Below are positions 1 to 8,463 of a DNA stretch of 64,000 bases, one piece after another; the stretch's first letter is position 1; the number at the start of each line of letters is the position of its first letter. The notes under the pieces are model-generated. The model saw nothing but the letters and a program-made list of their open reading frames with translations. It was not told where the DNA came from and searched no databases. Source of the DNA: a virus; the IMG/VR virus record IMGVR_UViG_3300024239_000011, positions 268,303 through 332,302 of that record; one strand, 5' to 3'. A program made the position numbers and the translations under genes.

Positions 1-446
1 GGTCCGATGGTGTTCCGAACACGACCATTTGCCATGGTCGCAAGATATGCCACCGGTTTGTTGGCGCGGTTGCGCAAGAAATACAAGCGCACTACATCAT
101 TACCTTCTTGATGGGTAATGTGAGAACCATCCCGAAAACCATGTTCTTCTTTGCCGGGCTTAGTTGGGTCTGTCCATACGGGACCGAGCTTGGTCAACCC
201 AATGTTCTGCCCGTCTCCGATCACCACCAGACCAAATTGCTCCACGAAGTGTTTGATGTGGTTGACGAAGTATGGGTGCTTAAATTCCGGCTGGACGTTG
301 GTTATGTGAGTGACGCAGCCGCGCTTCACCACCATTGTGTTCAATGGCTGATTGTCTGGTGATACCAACACGTAGGTGCGGGCGCCGTTGACGGGGATAA
401 CCAGTTCAACGATCTCAGCAACATGGTCGTCTCCGGGAAACGACAT
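1..446 (-). CDS. Unknown late protein, 3' end beyond window
   Basis: This leftward frame is open from an ATG at 446 to the window edge (148 codons, no stop), so the C-terminus is missing. The visible protein starts MSFPGDDHVAEIVELVIPV and reads like a compact alpha/beta protein with no signal peptide or membrane segment. I do not recognise the family. A TAAATA late promoter core lies about 50 bases upstream inside an inverted repeat, so it is probably a late, possibly virion-associated gene. The ribosome binding site is weak, so a slightly different start is possible. Confidence 0.75.
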   Translation of the reverse strand, partial: MSFPGDDHVAEIVELVIPVNGARTYVLVSPDNQPLNTMVVKRGCVTHITNVQPEFKHPYFVNHIKHFVEQFGLVVIGDGQNIGLTKLGPVWTDPTKPGKEEHGFRDGSHITHQEGNDVVRLYFLRNRANKPVAYLATMANGRVRNTIG

Positions 447-477
447 GATTGTTTTCTTCGGTTGGGTTGGGAATTGT

Positions 478-516
478 TCAAGTCCAAGCATATGGTTATT
501 TATTGCGCGGACTTGA
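478..516 (-). promoter_or_regulatory. Late promoter inside inverted repeat
   Basis: On the minus strand TAAATA (502-497) lies between perfect 8-base arms TCAAGTCC and GGACTTGA (478-485 and 509-516). It sits upstream of the leftward gene starting at 446. The right arm overlaps the -35 box of the rightward promoter at 513. Confidence 0.5.
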
Positions 517-541
517 CTTGGTTGGATGTAGATGATATTTT
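513..541 (+). promoter_or_regulatory. Sigma70-like promoter
   Basis: TTGACT (513-518), a 17-base spacer, then TATTTT (536-541), about 24 bases before the ATG at 565. Confidence 0.55.
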
Positions 542-564
542 AAATGATCCAATAAGAGGAATAA

Positions 565-939
565 ATGGATCGTTCTCGTGCAAAAGACAGGTCTTTTCGC
601 GTATGCTTACTCATGGCGCGACTAATGAAAGACCCTGCATGCTATCCCGATGAACGGGATACCGCAGCAATGCGGATACGAGAAGCCATCGATAAATGGG
701 GTTTCTGTCCGTCTGATTTTGGGTTGACGTGGGTTGACATTCCTCGGTTTTTACCCGGTGATAAGGAAAAATTTATCCAGGGATACAACGAGGGATACCG
801 GGGTATTTCCCATTCGGGGAATAGAGCGATTATTGACTATTATGAATCTGGTATTGATTGGGGTGATCATGACCGTCGCGTAAATTGGGTGCGTGATCCG
901 AACTATGTTTGGTTGCGCTATACCGAACAAGTCGATTAG
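565..939 (+). CDS. Unknown protein, 124 aa
   Basis: It starts at ATG 565 with AGAGGA upstream and a good sigma70-like promoter before it, so it is probably an early gene. The protein is charged and rich in Trp, Tyr and Asp in its C-terminal half, with no membrane segment or recognisable motif. Its last four bases overlap the end of the convergent gene 936-2132. I cannot assign a function. Confidence 0.75.
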   Translation: MDRSRAKDRSFRVCLLMARLMKDPACYPDERDTAAMRIREAIDKWGFCPSDFGLTWVDIPRFLPGDKEKFIQGYNEGYRGISHSGNRAIIDYYESGIDWGDHDRRVNWVRDPNYVWLRYTEQVD

Positions 940-2132
940 ATAATCCGCTTGATCGTTTCGATCTGACCCGGTGGAACCAAGAACTCAGACTCGGCATCCT
1001 GATACCGTTCCTTGCCAGTCAACCGCACCTGACATTCGAGAATGCCGACATCCTTGGGGGATCGTCCAACCAGCTTGGTCACCAGGGTTTTGGGACTCAT
1101 GAACACCGGGTTCGGGCGTTTGATCTTGTTCATCCAGAGGTACCAGTTGTACAGGCTGGCGGTATCTTCGATGTCTGGGTTCTTGGGATCGCGAACGCTT
1201 GCGTTGATGTGTAGGATCGCTGATAAGCTGTCCATTCCAGGCGTACCCTTGAACTGGTCGAAGATTTTCTCACGCTGACACCAGTCCAAAATCTGACGGA
1301 ATTTCAACTCGCCATTGGCGATCATCACCATTTCGATCAGGCAGCGCCGTAGCTCTTTGGCGATATGGATGTCATGAGTAAAGGAAATTTCGGTGGTGCT
1401 GATGGTCCCCAGACCCAACCGATCATCCGGTTTGCTCTCGTGGAACCCGTCCTTCTCGATCTCGGCGGCGAACGCAGAGGCGTGATAAAGAGTTTCTACG
1501 TCGCCATGCGCCGGGCGCCGATCTTTCTCGTCGCCATAGAGGTGGGTCTTGCGGAGCCATTCCTTGAGTTTCGGGACAGTTTCGTTGTAGAACTGCTCCC
1601 ACAGCTTAATCATTTCAGCCGTTTTCTTGAGAACTTCAACCGCCGCTTTGTGGGCAGCAAGCTCATCCGGTTCCATGTATTCCGGATTGAGGTATCCGTT
1701 CTCAACGTGTTTCTCGATTATTTGATCGACGTATGGGAACACCTTGACGATTTCTGCGCTACGGTATTGCTCGTAATTCCGCTCGACGCTTTCAATGAAA
1801 AGGTTCAGCCATTTGCGCGACTCGCCTTCACTGCGAAGAATCCACTCGGCAACGTTCTGCATGGAAGCAAAAGCATAGGTGTCGGAATTTATGCGTCGGA
1901 TGAATGTCTCGATATACCAAAACGCATCACTGGCTTCGGGATCATCCAACATCACACGACTGGCGGAATACTCGAAATCGCGCCAAGCCGAGTCCGCTTT
2001 CTTTATGAGTGCCTGAAGTTCTTTCGCGCGCCGGTCAAAATCGGTAAGCGCCTTGATCCGCAGTTGGATGAAGATGGCGATATTGCGAGGTGCGTTTTGA
2101 ATAGCTTCGGTGATGACTTCTCTGATGCGCAT
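936..2132 (-). CDS. Putative ADP-ribosyltransferase-like late protein, 398 aa
   Basis: The N-terminal half (about 1-200) is predicted helical and unrecognised. The C-terminal half shows an ordered set of motifs resembling ADP-ribosyltransferases: LYHAS at 215-219 (an NAD-binding H or R position), an STTEISFTHD stretch at 245-254 (like the STS strand), and an ESEFLVPPG stretch at 381-389, which resembles the ExE catalytic loop. If this is right it would transfer ADP-ribose to host proteins, as the virion protein Alt does in T4. The late promoter and hairpin upstream fit a virion-carried effector. All of this is by eye; a non-catalytic structural protein is possible. The ribosome binding site AAGGA overlaps the hairpin arm. 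Confidence 0.55.
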   Translation of the reverse strand: MRIREVITEAIQNAPRNIAIFIQLRIKALTDFDRRAKELQALIKKADSAWRDFEYSASRVMLDDPEASDAFWYIETFIRRINSDTYAFASMQNVAEWILRSEGESRKWLNLFIESVERNYEQYRSAEIVKVFPYVDQIIEKHVENGYLNPEYMEPDELAAHKAAVEVLKKTAEMIKLWEQFYNETVPKLKEWLRKTHLYGDEKDRRPAHGDVETLYHASAFAAEIEKDGFHESKPDDRLGLGTISTTEISFTHDIHIAKELRRCLIEMVMIANGELKFRQILDWCQREKIFDQFKGTPGMDSLSAILHINASVRDPKNPDIEDTASLYNWYLWMNKIKRPNPVFMSPKTLVTKLVGRSPKDVGILECQVRLTGKERYQDAESEFLVPPGQIETIKRII

Positions 2133-2141
2133 AGTGTGTTC

Positions 2142-2175
2142 CTTCGTTCGTTCTTATTTACCCGAGTGAACGAAG
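2142..2175 (-). promoter_or_regulatory. Late promoter nested in RBS-sequestering hairpin
   Basis: Perfect 8-base arms CTTCGTTC (2142-2149) and GAACGAAG (2168-2175) flank TATTTA (2155-2160; TAAATA on the minus strand). The arm nearer the gene overlaps the ribosome binding site of the gene starting at 2132. RNA starting at the late promoter would lack the upstream arm. Confidence 0.6.
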
Positions 2176-2204
2176 ATTTGGTGCCCATGTGATGGGCACC
2201 AAAT
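2176..2204 (-). terminator. Hairpin terminator after leftward operon
   Basis: Perfect 12-base arms ATTTGGTGCCCA and TGGGCACCAAAT with a 5-base loop lie just past the stop of gene 2208-2741. The following T-run is poor, so efficiency is uncertain. It would insulate the late gene at 2132 from the early operon. Confidence 0.6.
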
Positions 2205-2207
2205 GTA

Positions 2208-2741
2208 TTACGATGCTGTATTCAAACTGGTGTACCAGTATGCGCCGTCGAGACCCGGTTCGATGATCGCAGTAATTGGCGTTCCGTCAAAAGCGGTCAA
2301 CGGTGTTGCGATCAAGTTGAACTTCGGTTCATTTTTCGGTTTGCGCAGGCGTCGCAACATATCCCAACGTTGTGTTTGTGACATGGCCACCGTGGCTGGC
2401 AACTTACTGATGATTTCCTCGACCGCTATCACCGAGGTTTCGCCCAACCCGGAGAGCAGATCATACATCTGTTTTTCGGCATCGACGCGGTTCGGGGCGT
2501 CCTTGTCCACGGTCACGTCCAGGGTAATCAGACAATGCGGTCGCACACCCACGTTGAGGACCATCGTGGCATAGCGCGGCATGATTTCCGCCACCAAGAT
2601 GCCGTCGATGTAAATGTTTTCGACCTCGCCCTTTTTGTTGACGAGGACTTCAAACCCACGCCTTTCCGCAGCCTCCATCAATTGCCGGATGGCTTTTTTG
2701 GTGGTTTTAAAGCCACTGATGAACGAATTGGGATTTTTCAT
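2208..2741 (-). CDS. Unknown protein, 177 aa
   Basis: I chose ATG 2741 (MKNPNSFISGFK) because the longer upstream frame is Arg/Ser-rich and looks non-coding. It is the last gene of the leftward operon read from the promoter at 3717-3744. The protein is mixed alpha/beta, with a helical N-terminus (KKAIRQLMEAAERRGFEV) and a C-terminus reading LDGAYWYTSLNTAS. No family is recognised. Confidence 0.75.
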   Translation of the reverse strand: MKNPNSFISGFKTTKKAIRQLMEAAERRGFEVLVNKKGEVENIYIDGILVAEIMPRYATMVLNVGVRPHCLITLDVTVDKDAPNRVDAEKQMYDLLSGLGETSVIAVEEIISKLPATVAMSQTQRWDMLRRLRKPKNEPKFNLIATPLTAFDGTPITAIIEPGLDGAYWYTSLNTAS

Positions 2742-2743
2742 GG

Positions 2744-3088
2744 TTAACCCTCGGTTTCCTGGCGCATGCGACGATCTTCCTCGCGATGCCATGCTTCGTC
2801 CTGGGCGGCTCGTCCAAGACTTTCTGGTTGTTGATGATCGGCGTACCGGGAATCTTATGGTCCCAGAAGCCGATAGTGACCGTGGTGACGTGCATGACGG
2901 ACGCCGGGTGGGCAATCCTTTCCCGCTTCATCACCTCGGGGTCAAGGTACGGCAGCGCCGACCTGTAGGCATCGGTGGTTCGCAGCCACGCCGTTGAACA
3001 TGTCGGCGGCTTCGGTCAGCCCAGCATTGCGGACTTGTTCGATCAGCGCCGATACCTGCTCGACGCCTTTGCTGTCGATACCACTCAT
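2744..3088 (-). pseudogene. Apparently frameshifted gene
   Basis: Protein-like sequence continues from ATG 3088 to a stop at 2744, immediately before the next ATG, but switches frame twice. Frame A gives MSGIDSKGVEQVSALIEQ and on to about 2990. Frame B continues with WLRTTDAYRSALPYLDPE to about 2820. Frame A then resumes with SLGRAAQDEAWHREEDRR to the stop. Frame A between the joins contains stops, and the frame-B tail is full of AGG codons that look non-coding. Either there are two compensating indels (mutation or sequence error) or these are separate small ORFs (2942-3088 and 2707-2934). The product is unknown. Confidence 0.45.
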
Positions 3089-3453
3089 TGGGGAAATTCC
3101 TTCACAAATTCATCCCGCAATGCAGGGGCGGTGAATGCCAGCCACTTGGCGACTTGATCACGACGGACCAACCCAACCAACTTGGTCAAGTCGAGCGCGA
3201 AGGTACCGCGATCTTCGGGATAGAAGTTCAGCAGATCACCGATGATCAGATGAGCAGGGTCGCACAATTGGAAGTCGATGTTCCAATCCTGATGCGCCTG
3301 GAAGAACGCATGTGCGTCCTCACCAATGAACACCCGTCCGACCTCGGTGAATTCGAAGCTGTCGGCATACATCTTACCGTATTTGTTGCGCTGGTCCGTG
3401 AGGTAATACCCCAGGACCACGCCCATGATGGCGACCGGCTTACGCAGCGACAT
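3085..3453 (-). CDS. Unknown protein, 122 aa
   Basis: It starts at ATG 3453 (MSLRKPVAIMGVVLGYYLTD) and its stop overlaps the next ATG (ATGA at 3088-3085), typical of translational coupling. The sequence is soluble and acidic with many Phe residues and no recognised motif. It belongs to the early leftward operon from 3691 to 2208. Confidence 0.75.
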   Translation of the reverse strand: MSLRKPVAIMGVVLGYYLTDQRNKYGKMYADSFEFTEVGRVFIGEDAHAFFQAHQDWNIDFQLCDPAHLIIGDLLNFYPEDRGTFALDLTKLVGLVRRDQVAKWLAFTAPALRDEFVKEFPQ

Positions 3454-3691
3454 CCCACAGCCCCTTGTCCTTAGCAGCGTCCACAACGCGCTTGTAATGC
3501 TCGGGCATCTGACTGCCCAGCAACGCCAGGATGGTGCGCGGGACCGACTCGTAGTCGCTCGGCTCGTTGCTGCGACGGCGAATGATGCTGCCGTTGCACA
3601 CGTACATGTCCACCGGGATCGGACCCGTGCGATCCACCCCAACGAAGCGACATCCGCCACCATCATGAATGAATACCGGTTTCTCGGACAT
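3440..3691 (-). CDS. Unknown protein, 83 aa
   Basis: First gene of the early leftward operon. I chose ATG 3691 (MSEKPVFIHDGGG), which has AAGGGGG a few bases upstream and a promoter at 3717-3744; the longer frame would begin upstream of that promoter. The N-terminal part reads as beta strands. No family is recognised. Confidence 0.75.
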   Translation of the reverse strand: MSEKPVFIHDGGGCRFVGVDRTGPIPVDMYVCNGSIIRRRSNEPSDYESVPRTILALLGSQMPEHYKRVVDAAKDKGLWDVAA

Positions 3692-3716
3692 GGCAACCCC
3701 CTTGAAAGCTCCCTGA

Positions 3717-3744
3717 ACTATACCACCCACATTTGTAAAGTCAA
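3717..3744 (-). promoter_or_regulatory. Sigma70-like promoter
   Basis: On the minus strand TTGACT (3744-3739), a 16-base spacer, then TATAGT (3722-3717). It drives the leftward operon 3691-2208. Confidence 0.65.
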
Positions 3745-3782
3745 TAGCAGTAGGGAAATAAAGCCGTTGTTTAACCACGGGC

Positions 3783-3788
3783 TAAATA
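3783..3788 (+). promoter_or_regulatory. Late promoter (TAAATA)
   Basis: TAAATA lies 36 bases before the gp25-like gene, back to back with the early promoter at 3717-3744. A short palindrome GAGTTAACTC follows. Confidence 0.6.
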
Positions 3789-3818
3789 CACCTGAGTTAA
3801 CTCGGGATTGGAATTTGG

Positions 3819-4220
3819 ATGGTCCAGAAGGTTAAGCAATCAAACATCTTCATTGGTTTTAGCTCTGAGGGTGCAACCCCAGACAAGACCAAGTTGTTTG
3901 ATATCGAACTGGTGAAGCGCGATCTGCTCAATCACTTGTACACTGCTCGCGGTGAGCGGGTGATGAACCCTGAATACGGGTCGATCATATGGGAATTGCT
4001 TTTTGAACCATTGACCGAAGGCACTGCGGCGATGATTGTGGATGACGTGACGCGGATTGTGAATTCAGAACGGCGCCTTCAGTTGCAAAATTGCGATATC
4101 GAGCCGTTGGAACATGGCATCCGCATCAAGCTGGACTTGCTGTTCCTGCCATACGACATCGTGGACACAATGTTTGCTGATTTTGACAAAAGAAGTTATG
4201 AGCGCAGAGGTGGTGTATAA
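3819..4220 (+). CDS. Baseplate wedge protein, gp25-like
   Basis: The 133-aa protein has the length and pattern of the GPW/gp25 family: an N-terminal DIELVKRDLLNHLYTARGER stretch, then MNPEYGSIIWELLFEP, which is a family hallmark. In T4 gp25 sits in the baseplate wedge and contacts gp6 and the start of the sheath. The stop codon overlaps the start of the gp6-like gene (TAATG), matching the usual pairing. A late promoter precedes it. The ribosome binding site is weak. Confidence 0.93.
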   Translation: MVQKVKQSNIFIGFSSEGATPDKTKLFDIELVKRDLLNHLYTARGERVMNPEYGSIIWELLFEPLTEGTAAMIVDDVTRIVNSERRLQLQNCDIEPLEHGIRIKLDLLFLPYDIVDTMFADFDKRSYERRGGV

Positions 4221-7200
4221 TGAGTCAGGGTATTCGACAAAATAATCTCTTATCCGGTGAAGACTGGAAGAAAATCTATCGTGCATTCACCTCGGTAAAT
4301 TTCTCTGCATACGACTTCGACACCATCCGTCAGGCGATGGTTGATTACGTTCGCATCAACTTTCCCGAAGATTTCAACGACTGGATTGAATCGTCTGAGT
4401 TTGTTGCGCTCATTGATCTTCTTGCGTATCTTGGACAGAGCCTTGCGTTCCGTATGGACCTCAACGCCCGTGAGAACTTCATTGATACCGCCGAACGACG
4501 TGAAAGCATTTTACGTTTGGCGCGTCTGCTCTCATACAATCCACGTCGCAATTTCCCGGCAACGGGGCTGGTGAAGATTACCCAGGTCATCACCGATGAA
4601 GATATTCTCGACAGTAATGGCGTCAACCTCGCAAACACGCCGATTCTTTGGGACGACGCAAATAACCCCGATTGGTTTGAGCAGTTCATTCTTGTGATGA
4701 ATGCTTCGTTCGTGAAAACCAACCCCTATGGTCGTCCGGTTAATAATGGAATTGTGGGGCAGGTTCGCACGCATCTGTATGAATTTAACAATCAGAATAT
4801 GGCTCGCACGTCTTACGCATTTTCTGCAAATGCGGGTGGGAACACTTTGCCATTCGAAATTGTTAATCCGAATTTTGAAAATGGTGCCGCGTTTTATGAA
4901 CGTAGCCCAAATCCCGAAGAAGCTTTCCATATCGTTTACCGAAACGATGGGAATGGAAATAGTAGTTCGAATACCGGGTTCTTTTTGATGTTTAAACAGG
5001 GACAATTAAAGTATGAGGACTTTGAGCTTACTGTCCCTGTTGAAAATCGTGTTATCGAGATTAATACTGATGGTATTAATGATAATGATGTGTGGGTACA
5101 AGAAGTTGATGAACAGGGGCGTATCCTAAACGATTGGACCAAAGTACCGACGATTACTGGTAACAACATCATTTACAATAGTATTAACCGCAATGAGCGC
5201 GATATCTTTCAAGTCATAACTCGTGATCGCGATCAGATTAGCTTGCGTTTCGCAGATGGACGTTTTGGTAACGTTCCAACTGGTGTGATCCGGTGCTGGT
5301 ACCGCCAGAGCAGCGGTACTGAATATGAATTGCGTCCCCAGGATATCAGCGGATTCATTCTTAATATCCCTTATGTGAATAATCGGGGCGAAGTTCACAA
5401 CCTCGGTCTGCAATACGCACTACAGTACACTGTCACCAATGCTCAACAGCGTGAAACGATTGAGCAAATACGTCTACGTGCGCCACAGGTCAATCAGACT
5501 TATGGTCGCATGGTCAATGGTGAAGATTACAACGTCTATCCATTGAATACTAATCGCGCGATCAAGCTGAAGGCGGTCAACCGGACTTATGCCGGGCACA
5601 ACCGTTACTTCGATCTTAATGACCCGACCGGTAAGTATCAGAATACCAATGTCTTTGCCGAGGATGGTATCATCTACCGGGAGTTTGAGTACAAATATGA
5701 TGAAGAACCGTTGCCGACTTCCAAGGATGCCAGTGAGATTATCTATGACCGAATTATACCAATGGTACAGGCACCGGAGCTTGCGAATTTCTACTACTGG
5801 TACGTGACAACAAACGACACCATCCACCCGCATGTCGGGGATTTTCGGGTCGAGAACACCACTACGTTGATCTGGCGTCGTGCTGAAAAAGCGTTATATT
5901 CTTCGACTGGTGTATTTGGTACCAGTTTGACCAATCCGGTACCGGTGGGTGGAACAACAATTGGTGCCAGTCATTACATCACTGCGGGGGCAATCGCGAA
6001 GTTCCGGGATGCTGGTTGGGCCAATATCAAAAGTGTGCGGGGCGATGGTACCTATGTCGGAAATGGTGCAAGTGCTAGTGGACCTGGGGCAATTGAATTG
6101 GATCAGGCGGTGGCAACGGGTGATCCGTTAGAATTTATTATTCCGACTTTCCGCCGGGTATTCATTGATGCCGAACTTGAAAAAATACGTGAGCAAATTC
6201 GGGAAACCAATACATTTGGTCTACGCTATGATGTGTATGATCGGGCGTGGAAGGTCATCACTGCACCAAATCTAAACGAAGAGGCGGTATACAGCACTGA
6301 GTTTGCTGGCGATACCAGCCTGACGAATAAAGATGCAAGCTGGATGATTAAAGCGGTTTATACTCCAAGCTCGTGGAAGTTCACGTGCCGTGGTTTGCAG
6401 TATGTTTTTGAGAGCGACAAGGATGTTCGCTTCTTCTACTTCAACGGCTATAAGACGGTGGATATTGCGACCGCTAAGGCGGTTAAGGACTATATCCGTA
6501 TTCTTAAGGTTAACAACAAGCCACTCAACACTGAGCAGTTTGGTGAGGATATAAAGTTTGAATTGTATGATTCGTTTATGTACGAAGACGGTCATATTGA
6601 GCCGCGCCGAGTGAAGATTAAGCCGGTTGATAGTGATGATGATGGTAACCCGGACAATCCATTGGCGTTTGATGCCGTGGTATATCCTCACCGGTTTGAA
6701 CAGCCATGGGATACGACCCAAATACCATCACCAAATGAAGATTCGGTATGGGACTATCTGGTGTTCTGGCGTCTATACACTGATAATGACGGCTATCAGT
6801 ATTATAAGCCTATGGTCAAGGGTTCGGATATTCGTCGGTACGAAGACACCGCAAATGTAGATTGGCAGTATGGTGATGTTGGTTATAGCCCAATTACCAA
6901 AAAGTTCTATGAGTGCTTGGTTGAGGGTCAGAAGCCTACCACCCCGGCTGCCGCTGGTAAATATGTAGCCCATGAGGGTCGTGGTCTTGTGTCCGAGGCG
7001 GAAGATGCTGGATTGCTTTTCCAGTGGCGTCACTTCGCGGCATTCGATCACCGGATTGACCCGGCGCCGTCGAATATCATTGATATGTTCGTGTTGACCC
7101 AGGAATACTACAACCGCGTCACTACTTGGATCAACAGCAACCGCCGCGCCGCTGAGTTCCCCAAGGCGCCGACCAGCGATGATCTGCGTCAGTTGTTCAC

Positions 7201-7630
7201 CGATTTGAACGCAGTAAAGATGCAGGGCGACGAAGTGATCTACCACCCGGTGACGTTCAAGCCGGTGTTCGGTGAGAGCGCCCGCGAGGAATTGCGGGTC
7301 AAGTTCAAGGCGATCAAACTCCCCACCGCCACGCTGTCGGATGGTGAGATCAAGAGCCAGATCATCCGCTCGATCAATGACTTCTTCGTGATTGAAAATT
7401 GGGACTTCGGGGAAAGTTTCTACTTTACCGAACTGGCGACCTACATTCACCAGAACCTCATTACCGAAATTGCTTCGGTGGTACCAGTCCCGATGAATGA
7501 GGACGCAAAATTTGGTAACTTGTTCCAAATCCGTTGCGAGCCTGACGAAGTGTTTATCTCGACTGCTACCGTGGCGGACGTGCAGATTGTCACGACCTAT
7601 ACTCAGTCGAATCTTCGGATCGGTAACTGA
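4220..7630 (+). CDS. Baseplate wedge protein, gp6-like, 1136 aa
   Basis: The N-terminal region (about 15-120) contains a run beginning YDFDTIRQAMVDYVRINFPE and a later ENFIDTAERRESILRLARLL, closely following T4 gp6, which forms the dimeric ring of the baseplate wedge. It is much longer than T4 gp6 (about 660 aa), with a large middle insertion of beta-rich, Asn-rich sequence. Around residue 890-920 a segment with FYECLVEG resembles the small aromatic modules seen in the giant protein 18364-33330. It is translationally coupled to the gp25-like gene and followed by a strong terminator. Confidence 0.92.
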   Translation: MSQGIRQNNLLSGEDWKKIYRAFTSVNFSAYDFDTIRQAMVDYVRINFPEDFNDWIESSEFVALIDLLAYLGQSLAFRMDLNARENFIDTAERRESILRLARLLSYNPRRNFPATGLVKITQVITDEDILDSNGVNLANTPILWDDANNPDWFEQFILVMNASFVKTNPYGRPVNNGIVGQVRTHLYEFNNQNMARTSYAFSANAGGNTLPFEIVNPNFENGAAFYERSPNPEEAFHIVYRNDGNGNSSSNTGFFLMFKQGQLKYEDFELTVPVENRVIEINTDGINDNDVWVQEVDEQGRILNDWTKVPTITGNNIIYNSINRNERDIFQVITRDRDQISLRFADGRFGNVPTGVIRCWYRQSSGTEYELRPQDISGFILNIPYVNNRGEVHNLGLQYALQYTVTNAQQRETIEQIRLRAPQVNQTYGRMVNGEDYNVYPLNTNRAIKLKAVNRTYAGHNRYFDLNDPTGKYQNTNVFAEDGIIYREFEYKYDEEPLPTSKDASEIIYDRIIPMVQAPELANFYYWYVTTNDTIHPHVGDFRVENTTTLIWRRAEKALYSSTGVFGTSLTNPVPVGGTTIGASHYITAGAIAKFRDAGWANIKSVRGDGTYVGNGASASGPGAIELDQAVATGDPLEFIIPTFRRVFIDAELEKIREQIRETNTFGLRYDVYDRAWKVITAPNLNEEAVYSTEFAGDTSLTNKDASWMIKAVYTPSSWKFTCRGLQYVFESDKDVRFFYFNGYKTVDIATAKAVKDYIRILKVNNKPLNTEQFGEDIKFELYDSFMYEDGHIEPRRVKIKPVDSDDDGNPDNPLAFDAVVYPHRFEQPWDTTQIPSPNEDSVWDYLVFWRLYTDNDGYQYYKPMVKGSDIRRYEDTANVDWQYGDVGYSPITKKFYECLVEGQKPTTPAAAGKYVAHEGRGLVSEAEDAGLLFQWRHFAAFDHRIDPAPSNIIDMFVLTQEYYNRVTTWINSNRRAAEFPKAPTSDDLRQLFTDLNAVKMQGDEVIYHPVTFKPVFGESAREELRVKFKAIKLPTATLSDGEIKSQIIRSINDFFVIENWDFGESFYFTELATYIHQNLITEIASVVPVPMNEDAKFGNLFQIRCEPDEVFISTATVADVQIVTTYTQSNLRIGN

Positions 7631-7659
7631 GGGGTCTAGCACCCCTCAGTTTCTCTTCT
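7628..7659 (+). terminator. Rho-independent terminator
   Basis: Arms TGAGGGGT and ACCCCTCA with a 5-base loop (7628-7648), followed by a T-rich tail, overlap the stop codon of the gp6-like gene. Confidence 0.85.
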
Positions 7660-7702
7660 GTCAAGTCAATTTTACTTTTGCACAACGGGTCAAAAAGGAA
7701 AT

Positions 7703-7733
7703 TTGACCTGAGGTCCATGACACTCGTAGTGTC
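7703..7733 (+). promoter_or_regulatory. Possible promoter with operator-like palindrome
   Basis: TTGACC (7703-7708) is followed 18 bases later by TAGTGT (7727-7732). The -10 region lies inside the palindrome GACACT-cgt-AGTGTC (7719-7733), a plausible repressor site. GACACT recurs before the gene start. Confidence 0.35.
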
Positions 7734-7781
7734 CGTGTATTCGTCGTAAAGACGCTCTGACACTAGACTACGAGGTAACAC

Positions 7782-8177
7782 ATGGCAACCATCACTAAGA
7801 CCGCAAAGCAGGCAGAAATCATCCGCACCGCTCTGGTCACCGACAAGCTCCCGACCGCTCTGCGCCCGTCCCTGAACAGCTACGCTACCACCCAGAACTT
7901 CCCCCACAACGAAGACTTCGTGAAGACCATCGTTGCGCTCCGTCCGGAGTGGCTGCCGACCCGTTCGACCGAGATCAAGGGTTCGTTTGCGACCAACAAG
8001 AAGGCGCTGCTGCTGATGGCTGCTGCCGGTTGGAATAAGCCGCATGCCAAGACCAAGGTCGGCACCGCGCTGATCAACTATTGCTCGACCAAGCACAAGA
8101 ACCATGACGCCGTGTTCGCCGCCACCATCAAGGCGCTGCGTCCGGATTGGTTCGGTGGCGAGCGCGTGCTGCCTTAA
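7782..8177 (+). CDS. Unknown protein with internal duplication, 131 aa
   Basis: A basic soluble protein with a good GAGGT ribosome binding site. Two halves look related: residues near 40-60 (HNEDFVKTIVALRPEWLP) and near 107-126 (HDAVFAATIKALRPDWFG). Its high GC and clean codon use suggest good expression. The family is unknown; a small helical nucleic-acid-binding protein is possible but not shown. Confidence 0.8.
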   Translation: MATITKTAKQAEIIRTALVTDKLPTALRPSLNSYATTQNFPHNEDFVKTIVALRPEWLPTRSTEIKGSFATNKKALLLMAAAGWNKPHAKTKVGTALINYCSTKHKNHDAVFAATIKALRPDWFGGERVLP

Positions 8178-8189
8178 TCTGTGATCTGG

Positions 8190-8223
8190 CTTTGGGCACT
8201 TGTTTTGTGATAAGTGTCCAAAG
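8190..8223 (+). terminator. Hairpin terminator
   Basis: Arms CTTTGGGCACTT and AAGTGTCCAAAG pair with one G-U across a 10-base loop, just past the stop at 8177. The T-run is weak. Confidence 0.5.
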
Positions 8224-8259
8224 TCAAGTTTTGGCCCGACGAATCATTTGAGGTATTTG

Positions 8260-8463
8260 ATGCTTAGAGTTGTACTTGTTCGCCAGAAAATGAGTGACAT
8301 TCGGGCGCGTGATTTCGAAGAGAAGTATATCGACGCCCCGTTGCCGACCACTCGTGCCGACTATGATGCGCTTCGGAAGAAGCTGTCGGAAGCTGGTGAT
8401 CTTCTTGGCAGCAACGCATGCATGATCATCAGCGTCACGGAAGTGGAGGCTGATGATGCCTAA
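8260..8463 (+). CDS. Unknown small protein, 67 aa
   Basis: I chose ATG 8260, which has GAGGT five bases before the start spacer; an internal ATG at 8290 is the alternative. Helical middle (TRADYDALRKKLSEAGDLL), acidic C-terminus. It overlaps the next gene by 8 bases. No function recognised. Confidence 0.6.
   Translation: MLRVVLVRQKMSDIRARDFEEKYIDAPLPTTRADYDALRKKLSEAGDLLGSNACMIISVTEVEADDA

Noticed and set aside
1365-2192. Rightward 275-aa ORF
   Set aside because: Antisense shadow of the leftward 398-aa gene, which has better codon use, a late promoter and recognisable motifs.
6773-7642. Leftward 289-aa ORF opposite the gp6-like gene
   Set aside because: Antisense shadow; the gp6 frame is supported by homology-like motifs.
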